This document shows, one piece after another, positions 52,274 to 60,630 of a DNA stretch of 64,000 nucleotides; within the stretch, counting starts at the first letter, position 1; every line of letters begins with the position of its first letter. The stretch is from Bacteroidota bacterium. GTDB lineage: Bacteria > Bacteroidota > Bacteroidia > Cytophagales > Cytophagaceae. The notes under the pieces were generated by a model that was not told the origin of the DNA, ran no database searches, and was given only the letters and a program-made list of their open reading frames with translations. The stretch is from positions 186,001 through 250,000 of the forward strand of contig JAEWAY010000036.1 in NCBI GenBank assembly GCA_023391415.1, given 5' to 3'. A program made the translations under genes and the position numbers.

Positions 52274-53011
52274 TTAAAGCACTTTAGCTTCATTCCTCAG
52301 AAGTTCAAGCAACTTTTCCGGTTCAGAGGCGTCAATCATCTTGCAAGCGCCTTTGGCGGGCGGCATTTCAAAAGATATTGTCCGGGCGAATTCATCAACA
52401 TTGATCGGCTCTACTACTTTCAGAGGCTTGGTTCTGGCAGACATGATACCTCTCATATTAGGTATTTTCCATTCAGCGATCGGCTCCTGACAACCAGCTA
52501 CAAATGGAAGTTCCAGTTCCACAATTTCCTTCCCTCCTTCTATTTCTCTTGTCATAATCGCCTTGTTTCCTTCAATATCCAGTTTCATTACTGGCGAAAC
52601 CGATGGAAGTCCCAATATCTCCGCTACCAGTCCATGCACAAGTCCGCTATTGAAATCTATAGACTCACGTCCCATAAGGATCAGATCATATTTTTCCTCC
52701 CTCGCTACTTCCGCGATCTGGCTTGCCACAAACCAGGAATCCGATGGAAAGGCGTTCACCCGAATCGCGTCGTCCGCGCCAATAGCCAACGCTTTCCGTA
52801 TCGTAGGCTCGGTATCCGCCTCTCCCACATTCAGCACAGTAACGGAACCCCCATAGGCTTCTTTCAGTTCAATCGCCCTGGAAAGCGCGTATTCATCATA
52901 AGGACCTATGATATATTGTATTCCGGCGGGATTAAGCTTTGTGTTATTATCTGTAAACGCAATTTTTGATGTAGTATCAGGAACATTGCTTATGCAAACA
53001 AGTATTTTCAT
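52274..53011 (-). CDS. etfB: electron transfer flavoprotein beta subunit
   Basis: EtfB is the small ETF subunit and binds AMP. The 245-residue protein starts MKILVCISNVPDTTSKI and has the family blocks NPYDEYAL-like GPYDEYALSRAIELKE (about 37-52), DLILMGRESIDFNSG (about 110-124) and LELPFVAGCQEP. It is the first gene of a leftward etfB-etfA-nuclease operon and is divergent from the TPR gene. Confidence 0.97.
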   Translation of the reverse strand: MKILVCISNVPDTTSKIAFTDNNTKLNPAGIQYIIGPYDEYALSRAIELKEAYGGSVTVLNVGEADTEPTIRKALAIGADDAIRVNAFPSDSWFVASQIAEVAREEKYDLILMGRESIDFNSGLVHGLVAEILGLPSVSPVMKLDIEGNKAIMTREIEGGKEIVELELPFVAGCQEPIAEWKIPNMRGIMSARTKPLKVVEPINVDEFARTISFEMPPAKGACKMIDASEPEKLLELLRNEAKVL

Positions 53012-53087
53012 ATTAAAAAAATAGAATGATTTGTGTACTTAAACTGTATTTTCGTTGTGAAGTTACATTTTTAATGAAAAAATCAAA

Positions 53088-53420
53088 ATGATGTCTGATT
53101 CCAGATTAGAACAGCTTCTGGCTTTTCACGAACAGGACCCTGATGATCCTTTTATCCTATATGGTATCGCGCTCGAATACCAAAAAGATTCGCCGGAACA
53201 AGCCCGTTCCTTCTTCGAAACCCTGCTTCGTCGCTTTCCCGACTACCTGCCCACGTACTATCACGCGGCCAAATTATACGAAGAAACCGGCGAAGTGGAA
53301 AAAGCCAGAAGAACCTATGAAAAAGGCGTTGAAATAAGCAAAGACCAAAAAAATAGCCACGCGCTACGCGAACTACAAAACGCTTTGACCAACTTATTAT
53401 TTGAAAACGATCTTTTATAA
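53088..53420 (+). CDS. small TPR protein
   Basis: The product is 110 residues, cytoplasmic, with about two to three tetratricopeptide-like helix pairs. These include FILYGIALEYQKD, LPTYYHAAKLYEETGEVEKA (about residues 45-64) and a last helix with ALRELQNALTNLL. Such proteins usually mediate protein contacts; the partner is unknown. Two adjacent ATG codons (53088, 53091) can start it. It is divergent from etfB and is followed after 85 bp by the GH9 gene. Confidence 0.82.
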   Translation: MMSDSRLEQLLAFHEQDPDDPFILYGIALEYQKDSPEQARSFFETLLRRFPDYLPTYYHAAKLYEETGEVEKARRTYEKGVEISKDQKNSHALRELQNALTNLLFENDLL

Positions 53421-53450
53421 ACAAGCAAAATCCAATTTTTTCTTTTATTT

Positions 53451-53473
53451 TTATCAATCACGACTATTGATAA
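53451..53473. promoter_or_regulatory. 8-bp inverted repeat upstream of the GH9 gene
   Basis: Perfect arms TTATCAAT (53451-53458) and ATTGATAA (53466-53473) enclose a 7-nt spacer centred about 44 bp before the GH9 start. No T-run follows on either strand, so an operator is more likely than a terminator. The regulator is unknown. Confidence 0.4.
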
Positions 53474-53505
53474 GAGAAGTAAAACGTAATTAAATTTATT
53501 TATTT

Positions 53506-56304
53506 ATGAGGTATACATTGCTATGGCTTGTCATGCTTCCCTTAAGTGTTCTGGGACAGACAGGCCTGATCGAAAACTTCAATGACAACCTGCTGGACGC
53601 GGGGTGGAAGAGTGTTCCGGGAGCGGTCTTTACATTGAAAGAAGAAAATGAAGAGTTGAAAGTGGAAGCGGTCAACGCGGGATCTGGCTGGAGCAATCTC
53701 GAATTTAGCTTCAGGACTCAAAATATTTCGGCCAACCCGGTAATTCAGTTAAAGATCAAAAATGAGCAAAGCTTTATACTTCGCGTCGATGTAGTCGATA
53801 TCGATGGATTATCAAACAATAACCAGTCCTTTTCCAAAACGGTAGAGGCTTCCGGCGAGTATGTCAATCACCTATTGGATTTCAGCGGCAAATTTGGCAA
53901 CGCCAATTCGAATCAGATCTCCAAGATCGTCATTTTTATAAATCCAGGCGCGCATCCGGGATTTACGGGAACGCTCTATATAGACGATCTGATAATCGGC
54001 GACGCCTTGCCCTATATGACGAACGGGCCAATACGCGTCAATCAGGTCGGATATGAGCTTAAAGGTCCTAAAACCGCGATTCTGGAACGAAGTTCGGAAG
54101 ATTTTACAGTCTCCACATTTGAGCTGATCAACCAACAGGGCGAGATCGTCCATAGCGGCGACCTTGTCAGCAATGGATCGGTGCCCGGCTGGAGCGGCCG
54201 ATATTTCTGGACCGCCGATTTCTCGTCATTTCAAGAGTCAGGATCCTACGCTGTAAAAATTGGCTCGATTCGTTCACATATGTTTGAAATACAAGACAAC
54301 CTTCTGTTCAATACAACCATAGAGGACGCGATCAATTTCTTTACCGGCATGAGAAGCACCCACGCGGGCGACAGGTCGCTTTCATTCAACGGAACAAGAT
54401 CCGGGACGGCGAATGTATATGGAGGCTGGTGGGACGCCAACGGAGATCCGGGCAAGCATTTATCGCACCTTTCCTACGCCAACTATTTCAATCCCCAACA
54501 AATCCCCATGGTCGTATGGTCGCTGCTCAAATCCTATGAATTATCCGAAGCCGCTTTTTCAGACTATTCCGAGCGACTGCTGGAAGAAGCGGCCTGGGGA
54601 GCGGACTACTTGCTACGTAACCTTGACCCCGAAGGCTATTTCTATATGGCGATATTTGACGAATGGGGAAACGCGCCCTGGTCCAGAGAGATATGCGAAT
54701 GGGGCGCTCCGGGCGACAACGCGGCCAGAAGCCCTAACTATCAGGCTTCCTTCCGTCAAGGAGGTGGAATCTCCATCGCCGCGCTGGCCAGAGCCTATCA
54801 CATGAACCTGACTTCCGGCGATAGCTCCGCGACACACTACCTGCAAGGCGCTATCAAGGCCTACGCGCATTTAAAATCGCCCGGCCAGGGATACGCCACA
54901 AAAAACCTTCAATACGCCAATAATCACGAAGAAAACATTATTGACGATTACTGCGCGTTGCTGGCAGCCACCGAATTGTTTAAAGCGACAGGACAAAACG
55001 AATATCTGAGCGACGCGCGGCTTCGGGCGCGAAATCTCCTGAATCGTCTGAACGCAGAAGGCTGGCTACAATCCGACAATGCCGGCACCCGCCCTTTCTA
55101 TCATGCCGCCGATGAAGGGTTGCCTATCGTAGCGCTGATAGACTACATGGATATTGATCAGGATCTTAACAACGAAATTGTTCATTTTCTGAATAAGTCG
55201 ATCGAATGGTATCTCACGATATCCGAAGAAATAGAAAATCCGTTCAAATATTTACGGCAGTACCAGAGATCCTTTACCAACAATAACTATGGAGCATTTA
55301 AAAAAGCTTTCTTCGTTCCGCATAACAACGAGACGGGATATTGGTGGCAGGGCGAAAACGCCCGTATCGCTTCGCTAAGCACCGCTTTTTTAATGGCCGC
55401 CAGGAAAATCAACGTGTCCTATGAACCTGGTCACGACGCGATAACCCAGTACGCGATCAATCAAATTGACTGGATACTGGGAAAAAACCCTTTTGAAGTA
55501 TGCATGTTGTATGGATACGGCTATAAAAACTATCCGGATTATCCATCCGGAGCAGGCATGGCGAATATAAAAGGAGGCATTTGCAATGGAATATCAGCAG
55601 ACGACAACAACGAGAACAATCTGGCCTGGAAACCTTTTGCCGATAATAACTGGGAAAACTGGCGATGGATCGAGCAATGGCTTCCTCACAACGCCTGGTA
55701 TGTATTGGCCCTGTCAACATTCAACAACCTGCTCGCGACACCCGCCGACGCGGTTTCTGAATTTGGCGTTGTCTCCGCCTTCGCCAGCGCCACCAACGTG
55801 GTAATCGAATGGTCTACCCTTTCCGAAGCGAACGGGCGCTATTTTGAAATACAAAAATCCCTTGACGGGGAACCATTTGAAACCATCGGACAAATCCCCG
55901 CTACAGGGGCTATCGGTACTCCTGCCGAATACACTTTTTCCGATACGGACTTTGATGAAGCCTCGTCTCCATTATATAGAATTGTTCTGGTTGACCAACA
56001 TTCCAAAAGACTCGTAAGCGAAAGCGTAACGATTGTCGTAACTTCCACGCTGGAAAGAACATCGGCGATTCTGAATATCTTTCCAAATCCGTTCACGACT
56101 TCTACCAGAATCGATTTACAATACCTGAATCTTGAAAGCCCCACGCTAAAGATATCATCCATTGCCGGAAAAATGATACAAGAGTTCAACCCGGAGGGCA
56201 AGGCCAGTATTTTAATCGGAGAGGACCTCAGCCCAGGCGTATATCTGATTGAATTAAAGGACAACAACACCAAGATCAATGGCAGGATAATTAAAACTCA
56301 CTGA
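53506..56304 (+). CDS. secreted GH9 family glycoside hydrolase with T9SS type A sorting domain
   Basis: The enzyme has 932 residues. A signal peptide (about 1-17, ending VLGQ) is followed by a carbohydrate-binding-like beta domain (about 20-165) and the cellulase N-terminal Ig-like domain (about 173-250, NQVGYELKGPKTAILE). The GH9 catalytic domain (about 270-745) has GGWWDANGDPGKHLSHLSYA, the usual place of the catalytic Asp pair. The catalytic Glu probably lies in NWRWIEQWLPHNAW-like WRWIEQWLPHNAWYV (about 720). A fibronectin-like domain (about 755-845) precedes a T9SS type A sorting domain (855-932, IFPNPF start, SPGVYLIEL). GH9 enzymes usually act on cellulose or other beta-1,4-glucans; the exact substrate is open. 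A strong terminator follows. Confidence 0.9.
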   Translation: MRYTLLWLVMLPLSVLGQTGLIENFNDNLLDAGWKSVPGAVFTLKEENEELKVEAVNAGSGWSNLEFSFRTQNISANPVIQLKIKNEQSFILRVDVVDIDGLSNNNQSFSKTVEASGEYVNHLLDFSGKFGNANSNQISKIVIFINPGAHPGFTGTLYIDDLIIGDALPYMTNGPIRVNQVGYELKGPKTAILERSSEDFTVSTFELINQQGEIVHSGDLVSNGSVPGWSGRYFWTADFSSFQESGSYAVKIGSIRSHMFEIQDNLLFNTTIEDAINFFTGMRSTHAGDRSLSFNGTRSGTANVYGGWWDANGDPGKHLSHLSYANYFNPQQIPMVVWSLLKSYELSEAAFSDYSERLLEEAAWGADYLLRNLDPEGYFYMAIFDEWGNAPWSREICEWGAPGDNAARSPNYQASFRQGGGISIAALARAYHMNLTSGDSSATHYLQGAIKAYAHLKSPGQGYATKNLQYANNHEENIIDDYCALLAATELFKATGQNEYLSDARLRARNLLNRLNAEGWLQSDNAGTRPFYHAADEGLPIVALIDYMDIDQDLNNEIVHFLNKSIEWYLTISEEIENPFKYLRQYQRSFTNNNYGAFKKAFFVPHNNETGYWWQGENARIASLSTAFLMAARKINVSYEPGHDAITQYAINQIDWILGKNPFEVCMLYGYGYKNYPDYPSGAGMANIKGGICNGISADDNNENNLAWKPFADNNWENWRWIEQWLPHNAWYVLALSTFNNLLATPADAVSEFGVVSAFASATNVVIEWSTLSEANGRYFEIQKSLDGEPFETIGQIPATGAIGTPAEYTFSDTDFDEASSPLYRIVLVDQHSKRLVSESVTIVVTSTLERTSAILNIFPNPFTTSTRIDLQYLNLESPTLKISSIAGKMIQEFNPEGKASILIGEDLSPGVYLIELKDNNTKINGRIIKTH

Positions 56305-56315
56305 GAATACCGGAT

Positions 56316-56362
56316 AAAAAAGCGGCCAGGCTTTCCTGTCAGGAAAGCCTGGCCGCTTTTTT
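56316..56362. terminator. bidirectional rho-independent terminator, 23-bp perfect stem
   Basis: Arms at 56316-56338 and 56340-56362 are exact reverse complements (GC-rich core GCGGCCAGGC) with A-runs and T-runs at the ends. It therefore acts on both strands. It separates the convergent GH9 and OmpA/LysM genes. Confidence 0.93.
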
Positions 56363-56432
56363 ATGATTTTAGAAAATAAAACTGACCTGAGGCGCGCTAA
56401 CGTATTTCGGGTCTGTTATTTTTCATTTTCTT

Positions 56433-59159
56433 CTATCGTACGCGCAGGATCATGTTTTCATAGAGCTTATAGCCATTAAGATTATTAAGCTCAATAAGCT
56501 CCTGAATAGTCAGGCCAAACTTCTTCGCGATCGAAGCCATACTGTCTCCATCTTTTACCACATATTGCCAGTTCTTCAATTGTCCCGCCGAATTTATCTT
56601 CACTATTAGTCTTTGCCCCACAAAGATTTTATCATCGGAAAGACTATTAAGCTCTTTCAGCTCATCCAGCGACATTCCGAATAAGCGGGCGATGGAGAAT
56701 AATGTATTCTGAGGCGCTACAATGAAGAAGTCTTCACCTTCCTTAAGCGTTTTTCTGCGAACCAGATTCTCCGGGCTTTCCTGGCGCAGTTCAAGCCTTC
56801 TTCCTGAATCCATAAGAGAGTCGGGGTTCGCGTTTTGAATCATGGAAAGCGTAATCGGAGCCACAATGTCAGCGTCTCCTATACGGCGCACTCTCAAAGG
56901 CTGATAAGCCTCCAAAGATTCTCCCCTTATCGCGTTGAGTTCTTTCAACTCATCGACAGTCATATTAAACGTTTTGGCGATCTGTTCGATGCTCGCGTTC
57001 GGATCCGCGATATAGGTCATGGTTTGGGCGGAATACCCCGGCCCTCCTATAATATGAAATTCAACCCGACGGTTAAGTTGACGTCCCGCCGCGTTTTCAT
57101 TCGTCGCCAATGGCTGCGTTTCACCCAGCGCGTTGATCACCAAAGCGGCCTTGTCGACTCCTCTTTGTATGAGATATTCCAGAGCGGCCTCCCCTCTCTT
57201 CTCCGCGAGCGTTTTATTGTACTCGCTGCTTCCATAGCTATCCGTATTAGCGTTCATCTCGATCTGAATCTCCGGATTCTGCTTATAATATTCAGACAAC
57301 TCCTTCAATACTTTTTTCGCCTCAGGCCTCAGGACAAACTTGTCAAAGCTAAAATAGATATTCTCAAAAAGCTTCTTTGAAACCTCCTGAGCGGAAGTCT
57401 TCACCTGGATATCCTCCACAAGGTATTTTACCTCTCCGGTCAGACGAGGATCGTTGTCCTCTATCTCCACCTTATAATCCTCTATCGGCAAGTTGTCGAA
57501 ACGAAACTGTCCCGCCGCGTTGGTTCTGGTAGTTTTGATCACCCGACCATCCTTGTCGATTAGCTTATTTTCCACATCCGCGGCCGGTTGATTGGTACCA
57601 CCTATCAATACTCTTCCAATGATGGAAATACTTTTGATCTCTATCATCTGGTCGTCTACCATATTGACAGCCGAGGTCACGTGTTGATCCTTGCCTCCAT
57701 TATTATGATCCATCGCGTCGTCGACGGCGGTCACAGCGTACAAGGTATCTCTTTTAATTTCCGCCAAAAGCGAGTCTCTGTTTATTTCGGCGACAATGGC
57801 TTCACTACTCTTTACATTGAAGAAGTATATATCGTCATTCCCCATGCCTCCTTCACGATTAGACGCCAGATATCCTTTTTCCTCTCCCAAGACAAAGTAA
57901 AAGTCATCCATGTTGGAGTTGAAAGGAAGACCAATATTATCAATATCCGCGAAGCCTTTTCCCGTCGCCTTAAAAATATCCAAACCGCCGAAACCTTCCC
58001 GGCCATTACTCGAAAAGAATAAAGTTTGTTCTTTCGGATAATAACATGGCGATTTTTCAATAAACGGAGTATTTACGGCTTCAAGATTGATCGCGGCCTG
58101 CCAGTTTTCACCGCCCGAGTTGACGCTATAATAAATATCGTGCTGGCCCTTTCCTCCAGGACGCTTAGAGACAAAAAACAAGGTATCACCTTTAGGAGAG
58201 ATGGAAGGTTCAGCGTTATACTCTCCTTTCATATTAATGTTTTCATTAAGGCGCTCCGGCTTGGACCATTTGCCTTTTTCAAATCGCGACACATAGATAG
58301 CCGGCATATAATCAATATATTCCTGGCTTATATTGCGCTCGTCGGCTCTGGTAAAGTAAAATTTCTTCCTGTCCGCCGTAAAGGATCCCGAACCCTCATT
58401 AAAAGCGGTATTCAGGTCTTTAAACTTATCATCCGCCGTATATTCTCTCCAGGTACTATCCTTGCCCTTCACAAAACGGAAAAAATCCGAAAACTTTCCT
58501 CCAAGCACGTTAAAGTCTTTATCTCCAACTGTACCCGATCTCGCGGAAGTGATTACTATGACCGTATCATTGTCCAATATCGCGGGAGCGTATTCCGAAG
58601 CTTCGCTGTTTACCGGTGATTTCAATACATGGAAATGATAGTTTCGTACGGGCTTTTTCAGCTCGTTCATGGCCAGAACGCAGCCGCCCGCGTCAATTTT
58701 AGCTTTTTCCTTCAACTGTTTCGCGTTGAGCTCTCCATCGGGGTATTCCTCCATAAAAGTCTCGAAGTTTTCCAACGCCTCCGCGTACTGTCCTTTGTTT
58801 TTCAACATATTGGCATACCAGTAGCGAGCCAGTGGATACGCCTCCTTATTTTTTTCCAGTACTAGCCGATAATATTTTTTCGCGTTATCGTAATTGAAAT
58901 ACAAGCGATAGGATTCCGCGAGGTGATAGATCGCGTATATGTATCCGGGATCTTCGGCAACCGCCTTATAATACTCCTGAGCCGCCAGATAATACTCGAA
59001 ATTATCAAAATACTTGTCCGCTATGCTTGCCGCCTCTTTCGCTTTTTTTACCGATGATTTGGCTTTATAAGGATCTTCCCCGGCTATCTTTTGTCCCAGT
59101 GCTTCGGTTATAAAAAAAACAAGAACAAACGACCAATACAACAAAAGAAATCTTTTCAT
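56433..59159 (-). CDS. TPR, PD40, OmpA and triple-LysM envelope protein
   Basis: The product has 908 residues. A signal peptide (about 1-23) precedes TPR helices (about 35-165) and PD40 propeller blades (about 185-460, e.g. DTLFFVSKRPGGKGQHDIYY). A carboxypeptidase-regulatory-like domain lies at about 515-580. An OmpA peptidoglycan-binding domain (about 598-705) has N-T-D-S-Y-G-S-S-E-Y-N and the matching Arg residues. Three LysM domains lie at about 715-757, 800-845 and 862-908 (last: DGDSMASIAKKFGLTIQELI). The first four domains match PorE-like T9SS anchoring proteins and OmpA proteins found with SprB/SprF. It is 30 bp downstream of a PorP/SprF gene and likely tethers the export machinery to peptidoglycan. 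Confidence 0.92.
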   Translation of the reverse strand: MKRFLLLYWSFVLVFFITEALGQKIAGEDPYKAKSSVKKAKEAASIADKYFDNFEYYLAAQEYYKAVAEDPGYIYAIYHLAESYRLYFNYDNAKKYYRLVLEKNKEAYPLARYWYANMLKNKGQYAEALENFETFMEEYPDGELNAKQLKEKAKIDAGGCVLAMNELKKPVRNYHFHVLKSPVNSEASEYAPAILDNDTVIVITSARSGTVGDKDFNVLGGKFSDFFRFVKGKDSTWREYTADDKFKDLNTAFNEGSGSFTADRKKFYFTRADERNISQEYIDYMPAIYVSRFEKGKWSKPERLNENINMKGEYNAEPSISPKGDTLFFVSKRPGGKGQHDIYYSVNSGGENWQAAINLEAVNTPFIEKSPCYYPKEQTLFFSSNGREGFGGLDIFKATGKGFADIDNIGLPFNSNMDDFYFVLGEEKGYLASNREGGMGNDDIYFFNVKSSEAIVAEINRDSLLAEIKRDTLYAVTAVDDAMDHNNGGKDQHVTSAVNMVDDQMIEIKSISIIGRVLIGGTNQPAADVENKLIDKDGRVIKTTRTNAAGQFRFDNLPIEDYKVEIEDNDPRLTGEVKYLVEDIQVKTSAQEVSKKLFENIYFSFDKFVLRPEAKKVLKELSEYYKQNPEIQIEMNANTDSYGSSEYNKTLAEKRGEAALEYLIQRGVDKAALVINALGETQPLATNENAAGRQLNRRVEFHIIGGPGYSAQTMTYIADPNASIEQIAKTFNMTVDELKELNAIRGESLEAYQPLRVRRIGDADIVAPITLSMIQNANPDSLMDSGRRLELRQESPENLVRRKTLKEGEDFFIVAPQNTLFSIARLFGMSLDELKELNSLSDDKIFVGQRLIVKINSAGQLKNWQYVVKDGDSMASIAKKFGLTIQELIELNNLNGYKLYENMILRVR

Positions 59160-59189
59160 GCCTTTTTGAACGTCAGATTCGCGTAATAG

Positions 59190-60233
59190 TTATATTCTGG
59201 GAGTATAAAATCGCACAGTTTTTGAAGGATGGGGTTTCGTAATTTTCAGGGATATCTCATAAGCTCCCTTTCCAGGCGAGGGATAGCGCAGATCATTCGA
59301 GTTCATATCGTAGCTGAAGCCAAGCGTAAAAAAATCATTACTCAAGCCTATACTCGCTATTACCGCGTCTTCCAGTCTATACCAACCACCGATAATCAAC
59401 GACTTAGGAATATACATACTTTCTTCAAACAGAAAATTAAACGTAAAGTACGCGCCCGCGTTTACCTGGTAAAACTGATCCTGAGTAGCGTATATCATAT
59501 TGGGGGATATGTTGAGGTATCTTGAGAGACTTACCTCAAAACCCGCGTGCGCTTTTATCAATATCGGCAACGGCGTCCGCTCTCCCCGCAGCAATGATTC
59601 ATTAGGCTCGTTCAGGTGACTGGCCGCCGCGCCTATATACGCGCTAACGCCTTTTTTCGTATAGTCTCTTCCCGAGTTGTAATAATACATGAATCCCGCG
59701 CCCACGTCGGGCATCACTTTGGCGTTGTAGATATCCGCCATCTGTCCGGCGGCGACCGGATCCAGGCCTCCGGGAGCGTCCGGATTGTATTGTTCACCCC
59801 ACTTCAGACTGTTGTTGACGGATTTATACAAAACTCCCAATTGTCCTGAAAGCAACAAACTATGCATACTCGCCAGAGGAACATTGTACGCCAGAGACAC
59901 ACTAGCGCCGGTAGATCTAAACAAACCGGCTCCCGAACGATCATTGAATACGGAAAGCCCGGCTCCACCCCAGTGCCGCTGATCCATGTCCTTCCTGTAA
60001 AAAGGCATAATTAGCGAAGCCTGAGTAGTCACATATGGATCGGACGCGTGCGTGACCCAGCGATTTCTATGATTCATAGCGAGTGTCCAGTTTGGCTCGA
60101 CTCCCGCCATAGCCGGATTCAAATACAGTCCTGACGCGTAAAACTGTGAAAATACAGGATCCTGAGCATAGCCCCCATTAATCACAAAAAACAATCCCGT
60201 GATAAAAGACAGATATCTTATCAAAATAAACAT
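59190..60233 (-). CDS. PorP/SprF family type IX secretion outer-membrane protein (copy 3)
   Basis: The protein has 347 residues with a signal peptide ending GGYAQ (about 1-23). The family start D-P-V-F-S-Q-F-Y-A-S-G-L-Y-L-N-P-A-M-A-G follows, and the barrel region contains LGFSYDMN and ends KTVRFYTPRI. It differs clearly from copies 1 and 2 (FSQFYASG versus FSQFYAA), so it is an older paralogue. It heads a leftward pair with the OmpA/LysM gene and is divergent from the second giant adhesin. By analogy with sprB-sprF loci it should serve surface export of that adhesin. Confidence 0.92.
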   Translation of the reverse strand: MFILIRYLSFITGLFFVINGGYAQDPVFSQFYASGLYLNPAMAGVEPNWTLAMNHRNRWVTHASDPYVTTQASLIMPFYRKDMDQRHWGGAGLSVFNDRSGAGLFRSTGASVSLAYNVPLASMHSLLLSGQLGVLYKSVNNSLKWGEQYNPDAPGGLDPVAAGQMADIYNAKVMPDVGAGFMYYYNSGRDYTKKGVSAYIGAAASHLNEPNESLLRGERTPLPILIKAHAGFEVSLSRYLNISPNMIYATQDQFYQVNAGAYFTFNFLFEESMYIPKSLIIGGWYRLEDAVIASIGLSNDFFTLGFSYDMNSNDLRYPSPGKGAYEISLKITKPHPSKTVRFYTPRI

Positions 60234-60630
60234 ATGGCATAAAACAACACGATCGGAGACAACAACCCCACTCGCGCGTAAAGTTATAAAAACGTATAGG
60301 ACAATCCTTCAAAGATATTAAAAAAATCGAACGCTCATCCCACTTCAAGCTAAAGTCTTCGCCCGATTTCTTCAATCCCCTGCCGGATGATTAAACATTA
60401 TCCCCCCATCAACAAGACATATTTATGGATGTACGCCAAACTACCCCGACCAAGCCCTCTTGGGGATAAGTATTTACTCCCTATAAACCGATCACTCTCA
60501 ATCAAAAGTATAAAACTACCATGCAAGGACCTATTTTTTTTACTTTTTTTCCCAACCTTCACCATGATCCTATGCGTATACTTGTGATGGAAGTAGGCGC
60601 GACCCGCTTTCCGCAAAAATGTTTAGAGAA
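60234..60630. other. divergent regulatory region between porP copy 3 and adhesin 2
   Basis: About 400 bp without a credible gene; short frames here on both strands lack domain-like composition. It must carry promoters for the leftward PorP/OmpA pair and the rightward adhesin. One -7-like match is listed separately; none was found on the plus strand. Confidence 0.6.
60310..60317 (-). promoter_or_regulatory. candidate promoter -7 element for porP copy 3
   Basis: On the minus strand this reads TATCTTTG, matching TAnnTTTG, about 77 nt upstream of the start at 60233. The nearest TTG (60348-60346) is about 28 nt away, wider than the usual spacing. Confidence 0.3.

Noticed and set aside
60178..60616. 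Short frames in the region between porP copy 3 and adhesin 2
   Set aside because: No conserved-looking features, overlapping on both strands, and the region must hold divergent promoters.
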